A stretch of 64,000 bases of DNA from Mimachlamys varia (GCA_947623455.1 OX392540.1:29010410-29074409); one strand, 5' to 3'; positions 34,914 to 46,405 are shown, numbered from the stretch's first letter. Notes: generated by a model not told the origin, from the letters alone. Translations and numbers: made by a program.

Positions 34914-36658
34914 ATGTCATTACTGACTAAAACTGAAGATTCTGAACCACAACCTGGAACTTCAACTGACACTGGCTATGCACCAATCCGGACAGAAAGA
35001 CCCATTACCATCAGAAGGCCACAACAGGAAATGGTGCAGGCCATTCAGCACCAGTACCAAGGGCCAGAGGGCACGGTGCTGACCAAGCTGAGGCCTGCAC
35101 CTGTTGCTATTGGTAAGGAAGTAGAGGGCATCGTGGCTCATACACCTAATGAAAACATTATCATATCACTGCAATCACTGTCTGTTCTGTGCCAGTCAAT
35201 CACACTTCACTCATGTGCACAGCCCAACATTAATATTAACATAGTACACAGAATGGGTCTGTGCATTACAGTACAAGGCAAGTGCGTTCACTGCAAATTT
35301 GAAACATCGGCTATTAATATGTACACTGAAATAGAGTCGAACGGCAAAGGACCAGCACCCGGTGCTATCAACCAGAGTCTTGTGCTGGCCACTTTGAAAT
35401 CCAAGGCGGGCCCGTCCGATGCTCACTTATTTCTGTCATGCATGAACATTAAGCCAATTAGCAAATCATATATTCAGAAGACATTCACAACACTTAGGAC
35501 AAAAAATATCTGAGATTAATAAAGCATCTATGCTCAAAAACCAGACGTTTTGTGCGAGAGTGCTTGCTTCTACTAGGGGCTAAGCCTGATGTTGCCGTGG
35601 AAACTGATATGGCATTTAACAACAGGCTCCAGGCCGGGTTTGAGGCAGCCTCTGCCTCCTTTTCCCCACGTGTGGAACAGGAAACTAAGCACAAACTGAC
35701 ACTAGTTATGAAGACGGCCAATAATTTGTGTCTGAAACCTACCTGTGACCACTCTGGTTCGAACTGTTCCAGGACATACGACGTAGACCAGTCCATGTCC
35801 TCTAGCGAGCGAGCACTCACCATAGCAAACTTGGAGAGTGTTCGAACTGCCAGTATAGTCGGTGTTAAAACTCTCATGACTGATGGCAGCAGTCAGTATC
35901 CCAAACTTGTGAGAGATAACTGCAATGAAACAGGTTTAAAAATAGTACATGAAACTTGTTTCATTCACCTGTTGAGGAATTTATACAAAAAAATAAAAGT
36001 GCTAAAATTGACTTCTATTAAGGTTAACTATGACAAAAGTGTGTATCTGGAGAAGCTTGCCTCCTGCGTGCGCTGTCGGGTGAGACTGGAACTGGTACAC
36101 ATTCAACAAGCCTGTACTGGTGACCACTTCATAGCACGGTCCCAGACAGCAATAGAAAATGTAGTTGCGTGCTTGAGTGGCTCTCACACCAACTGTCGTG
36201 CACACTCTATTGTCTGCTTAGCACATTTGCCATCATACAATTCAAGACATTTACCATATGGTCACCATTTACATCTCAGCACAGAGGATAAGTCAAAAAT
36301 ACACACTGTTTTGAACAACACTTTTTCTGTCACTACATTGCAAAAAATCCCACGCCTGTTAACAACAAACAAAACAGAAAGCCTAAATCATCGTGCATTT
36401 ACATACGCACCAAAAAGCACACTATGGGGCAAACATTTCAATGGGCTGTGCCACTCAACCGTACACTCAGACACTGTAGGTACTGGTCAATCAGCACTCA
36501 TCTTGAGTAAGAAGATTAGCCTAAAATATCACCGACTAGATCCTTTCTGGAAAGAAATGGCCAGAAAGGACCTCATAGATAATTATCACCGTCTTAGAAA
36601 ATGCACAACACAGTACAAACACAGTCGACACATTGTATTAACAGCCAGTGTCATGTAA
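34914..36658 (+). pseudogene. Mutator-like (MULE-type) transposase, frameshifted
   Basis: The first frame (ATG 34914 to TGA 35513) ends with the N-terminal region CKFETSAINMYTEIESNGKG and NQSLVLATLKSKAGPSDAHL, a pattern of invertebrate Mutator-like transposase proteins. Two small shifts follow (an A run near 35500 and near 35545). The second frame (about 35552-36658) carries VAVETDMAFNN (first acidic residue), GVKTLMTDGSSQYPKLVRD (second), HETCFIHLLRNLYKKIK, and LLTTNKTESLNHRAFTYAPK with the likely catalytic glutamate, then HSTVHSDTVGTG. It would act as a DDE transposase in the nucleus. The shifts make this copy non-functional unless they are sequencing errors. No terminal repeats were identified. 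Confidence 0.78.
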
Positions 36659-36659
36659 G

Positions 36660-37160
36660 GACGGCCTTCCGGTGTATGCGATGCGGTTGTGTGTGTTTAG
36701 AGCGTGTATTTTTGGGGGGCCACGGGATTATACTGCCGAAGACCCCCAGCAAAAGACACAACTCGGTCACATTTTATTAACAACGGGCGAACCAGTCCTT
36801 TCACTCCCATAATGCTAAGCGTCAAAAAGTCAATAGTAACTACCATTGTAGGAGATGACGTAACACACACATGCTGCACCTTTTAAATTTTGTAATAGAA
36901 ACAGTATGCCGAAATTAAAAAAAAATCAATTGCATCATACAGCTGTTTCGTCCTTCCGGGACTCGTCAGTAACTCTGGTATCTCGGCCTGGGAACGGAAC
37001 CCATAGCCTCCCTCACAGGGGCGAATGGTCAACTAAAGTCCGAAAGTGAGGTTGTGTCTAGCAAGGGAGACATTAGGAAGGATAAAGTTGTTAAGAATAG
37101 AAAAGTTAAGGTCCCAAGTTTAGTCGCCTCTTACGATCATGCAATGGGGCAGCAGTACTT
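36660..37160. repeat. Repeat block carrying the hammerhead
   Basis: It includes acggccttccggtgtatgcg, a gccgaagacccccagc stretch, tgacgtaacacac...gctgcacctttt, the hammerhead, and gtcgcctcttacgatcatgc. Pieces recur at 7120-7350, 42280-42740, 43085-43165 and (inverted) 57650-57750. It abuts the end of the Mutator-like frame. Confidence 0.65.
36931..36980 (-). ncRNA. Hammerhead ribozyme, intact core
   Basis: Minus-strand order: CUGACGA, stem II GUCC-CGGAA-GGAC (4 perfect pairs), GAAA, then ACAGCUGU and A, with cleavage predicted after GUA. CUGANGA and GAAA are the invariant hammerhead core. ACAGCUGU is self-complementary, so stem III could only form between two molecules, as described for short-stem-III hammerheads of Penelope-like elements and retrozymes. 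Stem I (GUUA with UGAU, 4 pairs including wobbles) is weaker than in the copy at 7190-7233. It is antisense to the adjacent reverse-transcriptase fragment. Confidence 0.78.
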
Positions 37161-37199
37161 TCTTTAATTCATTCATAAACCGTTCACGCAAATGACACA

Positions 37200-38018
37200 A
37201 AGGACATTATTTTGGGTCTAACCCCAATAGGACAGGTAACAAAAACTTTGCCAAATCTTTCGATTTCTTTTTCAAGTATATATCGACAATGTATTGTTTA
37301 TAAACAACAAGAAATTTGCTGTCCTCGTCGATCGTGTACATCCTGATCTTTACTTAATCTAAGACTAACACAGGAAACTTGTGAACTTTCATGGCGGGTG
37401 TCGTCGATGAAGCAGAACAAGCTTACTTCTCCGGAAAACCTGGTATGCTTTTACCAGATTCTCCATGTAAATCTTTCTTTTGTTCCTATTTTGCCTCTTG
37501 TTTAATTGATTGTGAGTTCGGATTATGGTTTAGTTGACGTTTTGGTATTCTCTGATCCCTCCTTTCTTGATAGTTACATCCCTGCTTCTCCATCCTATGG
37601 TGTTTACATGTCGCAGCTGATTCGTTATTCTAGGGCTTCCTCTGAATATCGAGATTTTCGTGATAGATGTCAACTGCTGACGAACAAACTTACGGCACAG
37701 GGATTCGAGAGATGCAGTTTAATGAAGACTATGGGCAAGTTCTATGGTCGCCATCTTGACCTCATCGAGAAATATTATGTATCTTTGTGTGATATGAAGA
37801 TGGACGTTTTTGAGTTTGCTTGTTGTGATGACAATGATGACTCGGTTCTCATTTTGAGGATTGATGCCTACTTGGATGTGACCAAGATTTTCCTGGCGGG
37901 TGTCGTCGATGAAGCAGAAGACGCTTACTCTTCCGGAACACCTGGTCTTATTCTCTTTTGCTATTACAAGAGTTTCCATGTAAATATTTCTTTTGTTCCT
38001 ATTTTGCCCCTAGTTTAA
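37200..38018 (+). pseudogene. Penelope-like reverse transcriptase, C-terminal half
   Basis: 37200-37500 is badly decayed palm and C-terminal sequence in shifted frames. From about 37550 one frame is open: YIPASPSYGVYMSQLIRYSR, DRCQLLTNKLTAQGF, KFYGRHLDLIEKYYVSLCDM, and then an acidic C-terminal tail to a stop at 38018. It matches the 27.5-28.4 kb copy downstream of its YIDD motif. It lacks the palm, so no active enzyme can be made. Confidence 0.75.
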
Positions 38019-38682
38019 TCGATTTTGAGTTCGGATTATGGTTTTGTTAACGCTTTGGTATTCTCTGATTTTTTTTTATTAAACTAACATGATGGGTCAC
38101 TATTTTTGTGATCTAACTACAATGTACGATATAATTAATTAATTAACACAGTTTTACTAATGAGGTTCCTACCCTTGACCTAATATAATATAATTCGAAT
38201 TCTCACTGATCAGTCAATGGAAGTGAAAGATGGCCAATCAATTTTGATGTACGTCACAATTTAATATGAACTCTCCGAAGTGTATGAAGCATACATGTGG
38301 TACATGCAAGATGCTTATTGTGTGTAAAAGCTACACTTTTATAAATTGTTTGAAAATAGATTGCATATTGCATGTTATTCTAGCCCCTAACAGATTTCGT
38401 CAATAGAAGGTTTATAATTAACTACATGTACCAACCGTGGCAAGAAGTGTCTGTTGACGGAAGTTGAGTTAAGACGAAAGAGAAAAACGACAATGCTTTA
38501 GTATATATCTACCAAGTAAGAAAAGTAAATTTGGTATTAAGTTATGGATGTTGGCTGAATCGATAACAGGATATGTTTTGCGAACAAAAGTATACCGAAG
38601 GTAACCAGTTTGACCAACACCAGCGGGATAATTACAAGGTAGTTGGTTGGTTGTTTTTCGTCCCCTTAACAGTCAGGGTCAT

Positions 38683-40460
38683 TTAACCCTTTGCGCGCCA
38701 AAGGGGTCATATTTGACCCCTATCTGTTAACTGCTAGAGGAGTCTTATATATCCCCTGAAAATAACAAAAAGCAATATTTCGGTAGATTAGGTACAGTTG
38801 TTCTTTATAAACTGTTTTATACTGATAATTTCGAATTCAACATCATAACCATATCGGAACATACTTATTAATTCGAGGCATGTCTCGGATTTTGTATTTT
38901 ATGACGTAACATTTTCGCGGATGGATAGCCAAAGTGATAAAGATGTCGATATACTGGGATACGTTTTCGGAAGCAGTAAGAATCACAAGAGGCAAGGTTC
39001 CATCCAAGAATATGGATAACTGTTCCGAAACCAGAAAGATAACAAATGTCAAATCCAGATTGTTTTGTCATTTAGAGACTCGTGATGTCATCGTTAATGA
39101 AAGCATGATAGGGTTCAAGAAAAGGGAACATATTATACAGTATTGTCTAGGGAAGAAGACTTACCGATGGGGAGCCAAGTGACTTAAAATGATAGAATCT
39201 GACACAGGATACTTGTCTTTCATCAGACTATATACAGGTGTCTGTAATCCTAATTAGTCAACATTTCAATCTATTATTACGATAAATTCCCCAAATCCTC
39301 TCCGAAATTATTATGAGAGAAATAGCTCATGTTTATAAATTGTAACATTATGCCATTCAGATAAATATTTGTTTTGTAATCTAGGTAGCATATTAGATTT
39401 TGTTTTATTATTTTCTATTTAAAGGCTCCACTCAGACCTCTGTTAATTTGCATTTAGATATGATTTTATGTTTAAAAAATAAAATGAAACACATATTCAA
39501 AATTTAATTCGAGTTCCCACTGAGTTCTTAGGTGGCCGAGTTGGGCAAGTGGTTAAGGTGTTCCGACTTTCTAGCCCTTCACCTCTGGGTTGCGAGTTCA
39601 AATCTCACGTGGGGCAGTTGCGAAGCACTGACCGTAGGTCGGTGGTTTTTCCCCTTGTACTCCATCCTCGATATTCAGGGATTACGCTCCCTACACCCCT
39701 TGAATATGTCATGACAAAACTGAAGGCTCCGTTTGTACCACCATGTTGATGAGCCAGAAGACCCTTTGATGTACATCGAAAGAATCTTGGTCACTAAAAA
39801 TTGACATGCTTTGAAGTCGGTTGTGGCTCCATTGTAATCTTCAAAGGACAGGCATGCAGCCTAGCGATTGGTCGTTTTTTTACCCGACATACTCCGGCTT
39901 CCCTCCACAGCCTGGCACGTCCTTAAATGACACTGGCTGTTAATAGGACGTAAACACAAACAAACCTCCTCCTCAGTTGGCTTGTTGAAATAGCGTGGTT
40001 AATCTTCAGTTCTAAGCTCGGTCAAGGCACACCTCAAACATTATCTTCCTTTAATTTTTCTTTTTCCATTAAGAAATTATTTCCTGGATTAATGGTTTTG
40101 ACGGGACCGTATTGTGAAAATACTAAGTTTCGAAACATATAGTCTTCTTTAGAAAACTTGACTTCCCTTTATAATACTTTGTATAGCCGACATATTTATG
40201 TCGAATTCTTTAAGATGACCTTATTTTAGGCAGACAACTGAACAACCACATCAAAATGGTCTGAGCTTTGGGGTTGTTATTGACCTTGTCGTTTTTTAAA
40301 TGAAAAACATCACGTGACAGTAGACAACTACTTCAGTAGTCAATGCCTATGCGATCAACTGTTTGAACAAGGCACACATTTCATGTCTACCATGCGATGT
40401 GCCAGGCAATATAACTTTGATAATCAGAAGAATCTCTCCTCTAGTTTAATGCAATTTCTT
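38683..40460 (+). pseudogene. piggyBac-type transposon relic
   Basis: The left end TTAA|CCCTTTGCGCGCC (38683 on) has the TTAA target and CCC start of piggyBac. From 38934 a frame encodes SIYWDTFSEAVRITRG, RKITNVKSR and VIVNESMIGFKKREHIIQYC, then KKTYRWGAK. This is the D-E-S-M-I-G-F-K-G-R...KP.KWG block, with N where the catalytic aspartate is expected. About 1.1 kb later, beyond a SINE, VTVDNYFSSQCLCDQLFEQG and THFMSTMRCARQ (about 40312-40400) match the second conserved block (DNYFTS..L...L...GT...GTMR). The middle is missing and no right end was found. Confidence 0.65.
39531..39965 (+). mobile_element. tRNA-Ser/Leu-like SINE with extended 3' part
   Basis: It has the same head (ggtggccgagttgggcaagt, gcgagttcaaatctcac, ctgaccgtaggtcggtgg) and the same 3' module (cctggcacgtccttaaatga, ctgttaataggacgtaaaca) as 18252-18473. 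About 170 bp of extra sequence lie between body and tail. It sits inside the piggyBac relic. Confidence 0.8.
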
Positions 40461-40464
40461 TCTT

Positions 40465-42180
40465 ATGTAGCTACTTCAGTTCCAAGACTTAGTATCTTCG
40501 AGTACTTGGAAAATGGGAATGTATTTATATTATTTCTATTTTTTTTCTTCTTCAGGTTGGAATGTATAATTTTATTTAATGTTTAGATGACTAGTACGGA
40601 ATGTATTCCGTTACCTTCATCATACAAATAACCAGTATTTAGTGTATATACATACAAGATTTGACATTGGTACGAGTTGATCACGGAAATCGAGATGAGG
40701 GTCATATAGACTCTTGCACATCTATCATACAAATCGTTGCTGAATCACGTCATTTCGAAACAATTATAATACTATTGCACATGCGCATTACAGCGTAGCC
40801 GAAATCGACATCGATTATTGTCGACTAGTCTTACATATTTTACTCGGATTACCAATATTCAACACGGGGACAAAAGGAAAAATATAATAATGCTGAAAAG
40901 TTTTGGGAAACCAATGCCCAAATGACTGAATGTTTTTCGATTTCTTTTTGTAAAGTTAGCAGAAAAGTGGACCGTTCTCGCATATATGTTGTGATGCCGC
41001 ATGTTTCTTTGAATGCATTTATGTAACAGCTATGATCCACGTCATCTAAAGACTTGTCATTAGATGGATTTCGAACCCAGGACCAAGTGGTGGACTAGTG
41101 ATCCAAACGATCAAACATGGGGAGGGGTGCTAAGTTTAATTTAAAATTCATTCTGTCTATATCAAGTTCTCAAATCCATTTAATCGAAGAGTTAAATTAT
41201 GGAAAAACAATTCTTGTCAACATCCTAGTCGCAATGCATGTACATGGCTTTACGGTGACTTTTTACGTTGGCCTTGAACTTACATTAGTGCTTACATCAT
41301 CTTCAACGCATTCACTCTTAAAAGGACTGCAACAACCACCAAAACCAGCTAATCAAGCAAAACAGAAGTTTGATGCTGGAAAAAGTCATTTTGACTTCGC
41401 TGCTAATATGTATGAAGAGTTTATATGAGATGTATCCTTAATCCTTCGACCTGCTGGACGGTGCCACATGTACTTTTGTCAACGTCTTTCCGATCGACAC
41501 TTTGCTGGTTTTACAAATGGTACGATATACCAATATATTTACACCTCTCCCTTCTTGTTCTTAGTAAAATCTGACTGCGAATATATTAGCGTATACGCAG
41601 TGAAAAAAGGCTCGGCGGATTGATTTTGTTCAAATATGGCGTCGTTCACGCTTCAGAAAAATAGTATTCGCTGTCGGCCATTGTTTGGTTCCTACAAGAT
41701 TTTGAAACATGGAACAAATACGGAATCAATTTCCTGTGATTAAACAATAAATAGTTTCTAGCAAATGATGCGCATTCGAAACTCTTTGACGGTAACGCAA
41801 ACATGGCGGCGCCCTGCAGTTGTGACGTCTGACCGCGTCACAACCAGATCACTGTGTCAATGCGTGTACATAACGACAGTTATAAATAAAGAAATCAATT
41901 CCACATACTAGAAATAGTAAATAATATAAAATGTACATATGATGTTATGAAGGAAATTTTTTTACATATGATGTTATGAAGGAAAATAGTGTTGTTCACT
42001 GTTTATTTTATAAATTTTCCAATATATTGATGAAATCCAATGGGACTATATTATCTCAGCAACCACGGCCATCGTAGTTACCATCTTAGCAACTCGCTTC
42101 GAATGTTTTTTTCTTCGTATAGCATTTGAAAATGAATAATGGTGTAAATATAAGGATTGTACCTCATTTTGACTGCGTAT
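40465..42180. other. No confident gene
   Basis: A 103-codon frame at 41117-41428 has moderately protein-like composition but no motif and no supporting signals. A tRNA B-box-like complement lies near 41073. A 24-bp direct duplication (tacatatgatgttatgaagg) occurs at 41935-41980. Confidence 0.4.
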
Positions 42181-42184
42181 ACGG

Positions 42185-42275
42185 CAGTATGCCCGCAGTT
42201 GGCAACGGACATATTCACTATGGAGCGCTAACGCGCACGATAGAATATGTTCGTTGCCAACTACGGGAATACTAC
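42185..42275. repeat. Fold-back element, arms about 32 bp
   Basis: cagtatgcccgcagttggca (from 42185) pairs with ttgccaactacgggaatact (ending about 42273) at roughly 26 of 30 positions. The loop is 26 bp and includes agcgctaacgcgc. Confidence 0.75.
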
Positions 42276-43165
42276 AGTGAAGGGCGACATTAGGAAGGAG
42301 AAATGGAAAATATAAAGACCCTAAGTTGTCGCCTTTTACAATTATACAATGGGGGCAGCTGGAACAATTCTTGCGCCCTTCATGTAGGGCCATTGTTTTT
42401 TGTTGACATAAAGAATAACGGTCAGGGTAATTTAATGATGGCCTCCAAGTGTATGCGATGTTGACGCGTGAGTATTTGTGAGGCTACGGTATGTTCGTGT
42501 AAGCCTCCTTGCGGTTATTAAGAATCTATTGTCGTTTTTAAGTAAGACCACATTTAAGTATACCGTTGAAGGCCCCCGGCAGCCCACTCCACCAGTATGC
42601 CGAAAAAACTTTTCAGTGATGCTAGAAGCCAAAAGATGGGAATACAAAAGTTCTAAATTAATAAAGAAGCAAAAGGGTCAGGTGCGTGAAACCCCTTTAA
42701 TTTATGAATTTAAAACTAAATTAAATTAGTTCTTAAAGACACATTATTCTTTAAATATGAAATCAATAAAGGCAAAATCAATAAAAGTGAAGATGAAATG
42801 AAAACAAGAACCTGTTATGTAAGAAACTCGTGAACACTCAACATTATCATCTTGAGCATGTGGATAAAACCTGAATTCTGAAAATACCGTAGTGCAGTAA
42901 ACCTTACAAAAGGTATAGCAGGCGTGGTCAGGAGATGAGTTTGCCACCAAAATGACTTATCGATGTGTCCTTTTAAATGTTCTACATGCAAAAGTGTACC
43001 TAAATCCACCTTCCTGTTCTTTTCTCCTGATAAGTCGAAATGTTATTAAATTGAGTTAAACTGCATCATACTTAATTTATGATTTTAAGAAAAATCCCAA
43101 ATTTAGTCGCCTCTTACGATCATACCGTGGGGCAGCAGAAACATTCTTACAATTTCGAGTTTGGA
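42276..43165. repeat. Debris of the hammerhead-associated repeat block
   Basis: Pieces match 36660-37160 and 7120-7350: gcgacattaggaaggagaaa, ggcctccaagtgtatgcgat, cagtgatgctagaagccaaa, gggtcaggtgcgtgaaaccc, aaactgcatcatac and gtcgcctcttacgatcatac. The hammerhead core is deleted here: only the stem I strand and CTGA remain at 42615-42627 (minus). Confidence 0.6.
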
Positions 43166-43532
43166 TTTTGATTTTGTTAACGCTTCTCTTATTTATTTTT
43201 ACACATATATGGTCAAAACCAACGTCTTCCCTACGAATACGACAAACGGCAGCTGTGCACGACAGCAAAAAGTGGGATTCAATATCGAAGCCCCAAGTTT
43301 CGTATTTTCACTTTGCGCATGCATCTTTTAATTCCTCTTCCGATATAACTTGTGATCATTTGCGGTCAAGATTTCCTCAAAGAACCAATTCTACGAGTCA
43401 TTTGTTTTTACACCGTCAACATGGCATCTCCTATTGGAACTCTGGTAACAGAAACTTGATTTTAAATCTGTGTTTCTTTAAAATATTACGAATCATAACT
43501 CCACAAAGACACTTTATATTTATCTGATACAA

Positions 43533-44090
43533 TTGAAGGTCATTCAAGGAACAGATATGTGTATTATAATTTATATCGGTCTCATTATGTCGTCTTCAGT
43601 ACACTTAAAAACATTATTTGCGACAGAAATATTTAATATGTTTGTAAGAATGTATAATTTGTGTAAAACTGAGACAGATGAGTGTTGGATTGCTATTGAA
43701 TGGCGTCTACTACAATCTTGCAGACAACCCATGACCAAAGAACCAGATAAGCACATCCCTGTACATTCAGATATATATACATTTTTGTATATCTGCTACC
43801 AAAGACATATAAATTCTCCTTTTTCCACACACAATTACACAATGGAACAATGCATAACAATTTGGAACAGTTTTGCTATTTCATTGTTACCTTCAAATTC
43901 ATGCTGTCTGCGGGTATACGTCACCCATGACGGATCATTGCTACATTTGGGTAAGTATATTGACCTTATAAATAGTATATATAAGTATATTGACCTTATA
44001 AATAGTATATATAAAAAGAGAGCCGGGTATATATATGCACTAATTAACAAATATTGCATGGCACTGAGGGCAATATGGAACTGGGCTTAG
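43533..44090 (+). CDS. Hypothetical reading frame, 185 codons
   Basis: This open frame has a varied, Cys- and Trp-containing composition (ETDECWIAIEWRLLQSCRQP, INSPFSTHNYTMEQCITIWN). It is long for this AT-rich DNA, but it matches no family I know. A 30-bp tandem duplication (gtatattgaccttataaata) near its 3' end gives a repeated YIDLINSIYK. A donor-like gggtaagtat at 43950 lies inside it. It may be an unknown gene, an element remnant or chance. Confidence 0.3.
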   Translation: MKVIQGTDMCIIIYIGLIMSSSVHLKTLFATEIFNMFVRMYNLCKTETDECWIAIEWRLLQSCRQPMTKEPDKHIPVHSDIYTFLYICYQRHINSPFSTHNYTMEQCITIWNSFAISLLPSNSCCLRVYVTHDGSLLHLGKYIDLINSIYKYIDLINSIYKKRAGYIYALINKYCMALRAIWNWA

Positions 44091-44636
44091 TAGTGCATTG
44101 TGATCTGGACATTGCGGTCCACACATTAGTATGATTCGGACATTGTGGCCCGGATGTTAGTTGTACCCTTTCGTTAATAGACAGGAAGTTTACAATGACG
44201 TGTTTTTTTCATAGGAACCATTAGATCCCCCAGAGGGATTCCCTGCTAATACATGTACCAATTCTTGTTGATTGAATATTTATAGCATTGGTTATATGAT
44301 TGTCAACATTATAGTCCAGTCAAATTAGCCCAAATATAGGGCCAACCGTGACAAAATTGCAACAGAACTTATTTTCTTTATTTTTTGAATGGTGGGCACC
44401 TATACTGTAACAGAAAAAAAGTCCCAGAAAATCCCAATGGGGGAAATGCGTTTGATATGCCAGTCACATGAACTGTCATTCAGTTAGTGAAGTTGAAGCC
44501 TGCATATGGGGTCCGTGTCATCAAGTCACGTTTAGGATCTATACATTTTTACATGTCGACATTTTTACCTTGGCCGAACTGTCCCAATGGTCATTTGAGT
44601 ATATTTTATTCAAGATTGTTACTTTTATTTCCACAG

Positions 44637-44706
44637 GCCATACCAAGGAGTGACAGCATACTGGAAGACAGGATGTATGAGAACACTGGCTGAAGTGGCA
44701 GAACAG
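44637..44706 (+). CDS. Penultimate exon of an unknown host gene
   Basis: acttttatttccacag|G ... GAACAG|gtaagt gives textbook splice sites around 70 bases. One frame is open (PYQGVTAYWKTGCMRTLAEV, AEQ). It enters with two codon bases supplied upstream and leaves in phase 0, matching the exon at 44883. Upstream exons were not found. The function is unknown. Confidence 0.5.
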
Positions 44707-44882
44707 GTAAGTATCTAACTTCGTATCACCCTACCAAGAGGGCCATAAATGTTTATTATACCCCATCTAAGGTAAGGGGGAATACAATGATCACTTTGCA
44801 ATTGATATCAACAATATTTCACTTGTAGGATATCCGTACTAGACAGTAGGGAGTAAAAAGCTCCCAGCATTTTTTTTTTTAG

Positions 44883-44939
44883 AACAAAGGCATGTCATCA
44901 GTGGAGGATGCCAAAATTCCTCTGAGATCTCTTGTCTAA
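44883..44939 (+). CDS. Terminal exon of the same gene
   Basis: A T run of 13 followed by ag forms a strong acceptor. Read in phase 0 from the previous exon it encodes NKGMSSVEDAKIPLRSLV and a TAA stop. Matched phase, strong acceptor and immediate stop support a real 3' end. Confidence 0.5.
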   Translation, partial: NKGMSSVEDAKIPLRSLV

Positions 44940-45214
44940 TCACTCTTGGGTCATTTTTTGTATTCTTGAACTAAGGTACAAACAATATAAATATTCCAAC
45001 TATCATAATTGTTTATATTTTTTGTTTTATTTCAAGTTATATTATGATTTCTGGAGTCCTTAAATACTGCAAAAGTTCATATACATTTTAATATTGTTAA
45101 ATTATTATTCTCTTCCTTAACATTGTTTTAAGATAAAGAACTGCATTATATTCAGGAATCTGATAGTAACATACCAAATCAAGTGAATTCAAGACTATTT
45201 CAGCAGACAACACA

Positions 45215-46160
45215 TGACAAATCCCGATATTAGGGCAAGCCCTGGAATACCGAATCAACTGCGACATGTAAACACCATAGGTTGGAGAAGCAGGGATGTT
45301 ACTATCAAGAAATGGAAAGTTTACGATCGGAAAATTGAAATCATCACGTTTATCGTATAGCTTAGTAGTAAGCTGTCCATGTTGGTCGTAGTTTAAGTAG
45401 AGATCGAGGTAAGCGGCTGATGTAGAAGAGTCTTCTTGTTGTTTATAGACAACACATCGTCGATATATCTGAAAGTGAAATTAAAAGATTTGGCAATGTT
45501 TTTGTTACCTGTCCTGATGAGCTCCTCCACAAATTCAGCCTCGTATGAAAACAAAAACAAGTCAGCTAAGAGTGGGGCACAGTTTGTTCCCATGGGAATG
45601 CCAACAGTCTGCTGGAAAATCTTTCCTCCGAACTCAACAAAAATGTTGTCGACCAGGAATTCAATCATCCGTACTATATCTTCTTCAGTATATTTCCTCC
45701 TAGCTTTTGTCGTGTTTTTGACAAAGTATGCTCCGAGATAGCTCACTACCATATATTTGTATCGTCGTCCGCCTTTCTTAGAAAAGAAAGCTCTCATAAC
45801 AAGAGATCGGAGACGTTCCTTCAATTTTGTATGAGGTATGGTAGTGAACAGGGTGGAAAAATCAAATGTTTTGACCGAAAAGACGTTTTTTAGGAGGGGG
45901 TGTTCAAGATTGATCAAAAGATCTTTTGAGTTTTTCAAAATCCACATCCCATTAATTCCACTTCTGGGGTATACAGTGTCACAATACGACTGAAGCCCTG
46001 ATTTTATGGTACTAAGAATTGTAGTAAGAAGTTTGATAATGGCTTGGTCGAGCAATTAGCAGAGCCAGCGATAAAACGTTGCTTATAAGGATCCTTGTGT
46101 AGTTTCGGTATCCAATAAAGACAAGGTAGGTCAGCATCTTGCTCATTAAACGGTACTTGG
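45215..46160 (-). pseudogene. Penelope-like reverse transcriptase, most complete copy
   Basis: Minus strand. The first segment (about 46150-46030) reads LYWIPKLHKDPYKQRFIAGS. After a small shift the long frame 46055-45393 runs IKLLTTILSTIKSG, GINGMWILKNSKDLL, VKTFDFSTLFTTIPH (a PLE-type palm entry), RRYKYMVVSYLGAYFVK, FQQTVGIPMGTNCAPLLADL and FTFRYIDDVLSIN. About 45 bases after YIDD are deleted with a shift. The last part (about 45420-45225) resumes AAYLDLYLNYDQHGQLTTKL, DSNIPASPTYGVYMSQLIRY. It is the best source for the family consensus. No GIY-YIG endonuclease is visible. Confidence 0.85.
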
Positions 46161-46397
46161 AAAGATTGCAACAATTACGAACATGGAAAAAGACTATTAT
46201 CGAAATAGGATAAGATATATGTAACCCGTTGTATACATGTGTGTCAATGTTTGTGACGTCACTCAGGTGTGTTATGTTATACATGTACGTTCTATATATG
46301 GACACAGACATTGACTGGTTATTACCATATAAGGTTAATGTGACGGACTGGACTGCACGGACATTTGCACGTACAAGTTCCCGCCACAGCCCGGCAC

Positions 46398-46405
46398 TAT
46401 ATAAG
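46398..46405 (+). promoter_or_regulatory. TATA-box candidate
   Basis: TATATAAG sits in GC-richer DNA (ggcactatataagcacttgc) about 25 bases before gggccggggtctacatt. It could drive a plus-strand transcript reaching 46792, or be an element promoter. A CRE-like tgacgtca lies at 46253. Confidence 0.35.

Noticed and set aside
41117..41428. 103-codon frame as a gene
   Set aside because: No motif, no splice or promoter support, and it lies in repeat-rich DNA.
43533..44706. Linking the 185-codon frame to the exon at 44637
   Set aside because: The donor at 43951 leaves a phase that produces an immediate stop in the next exon.
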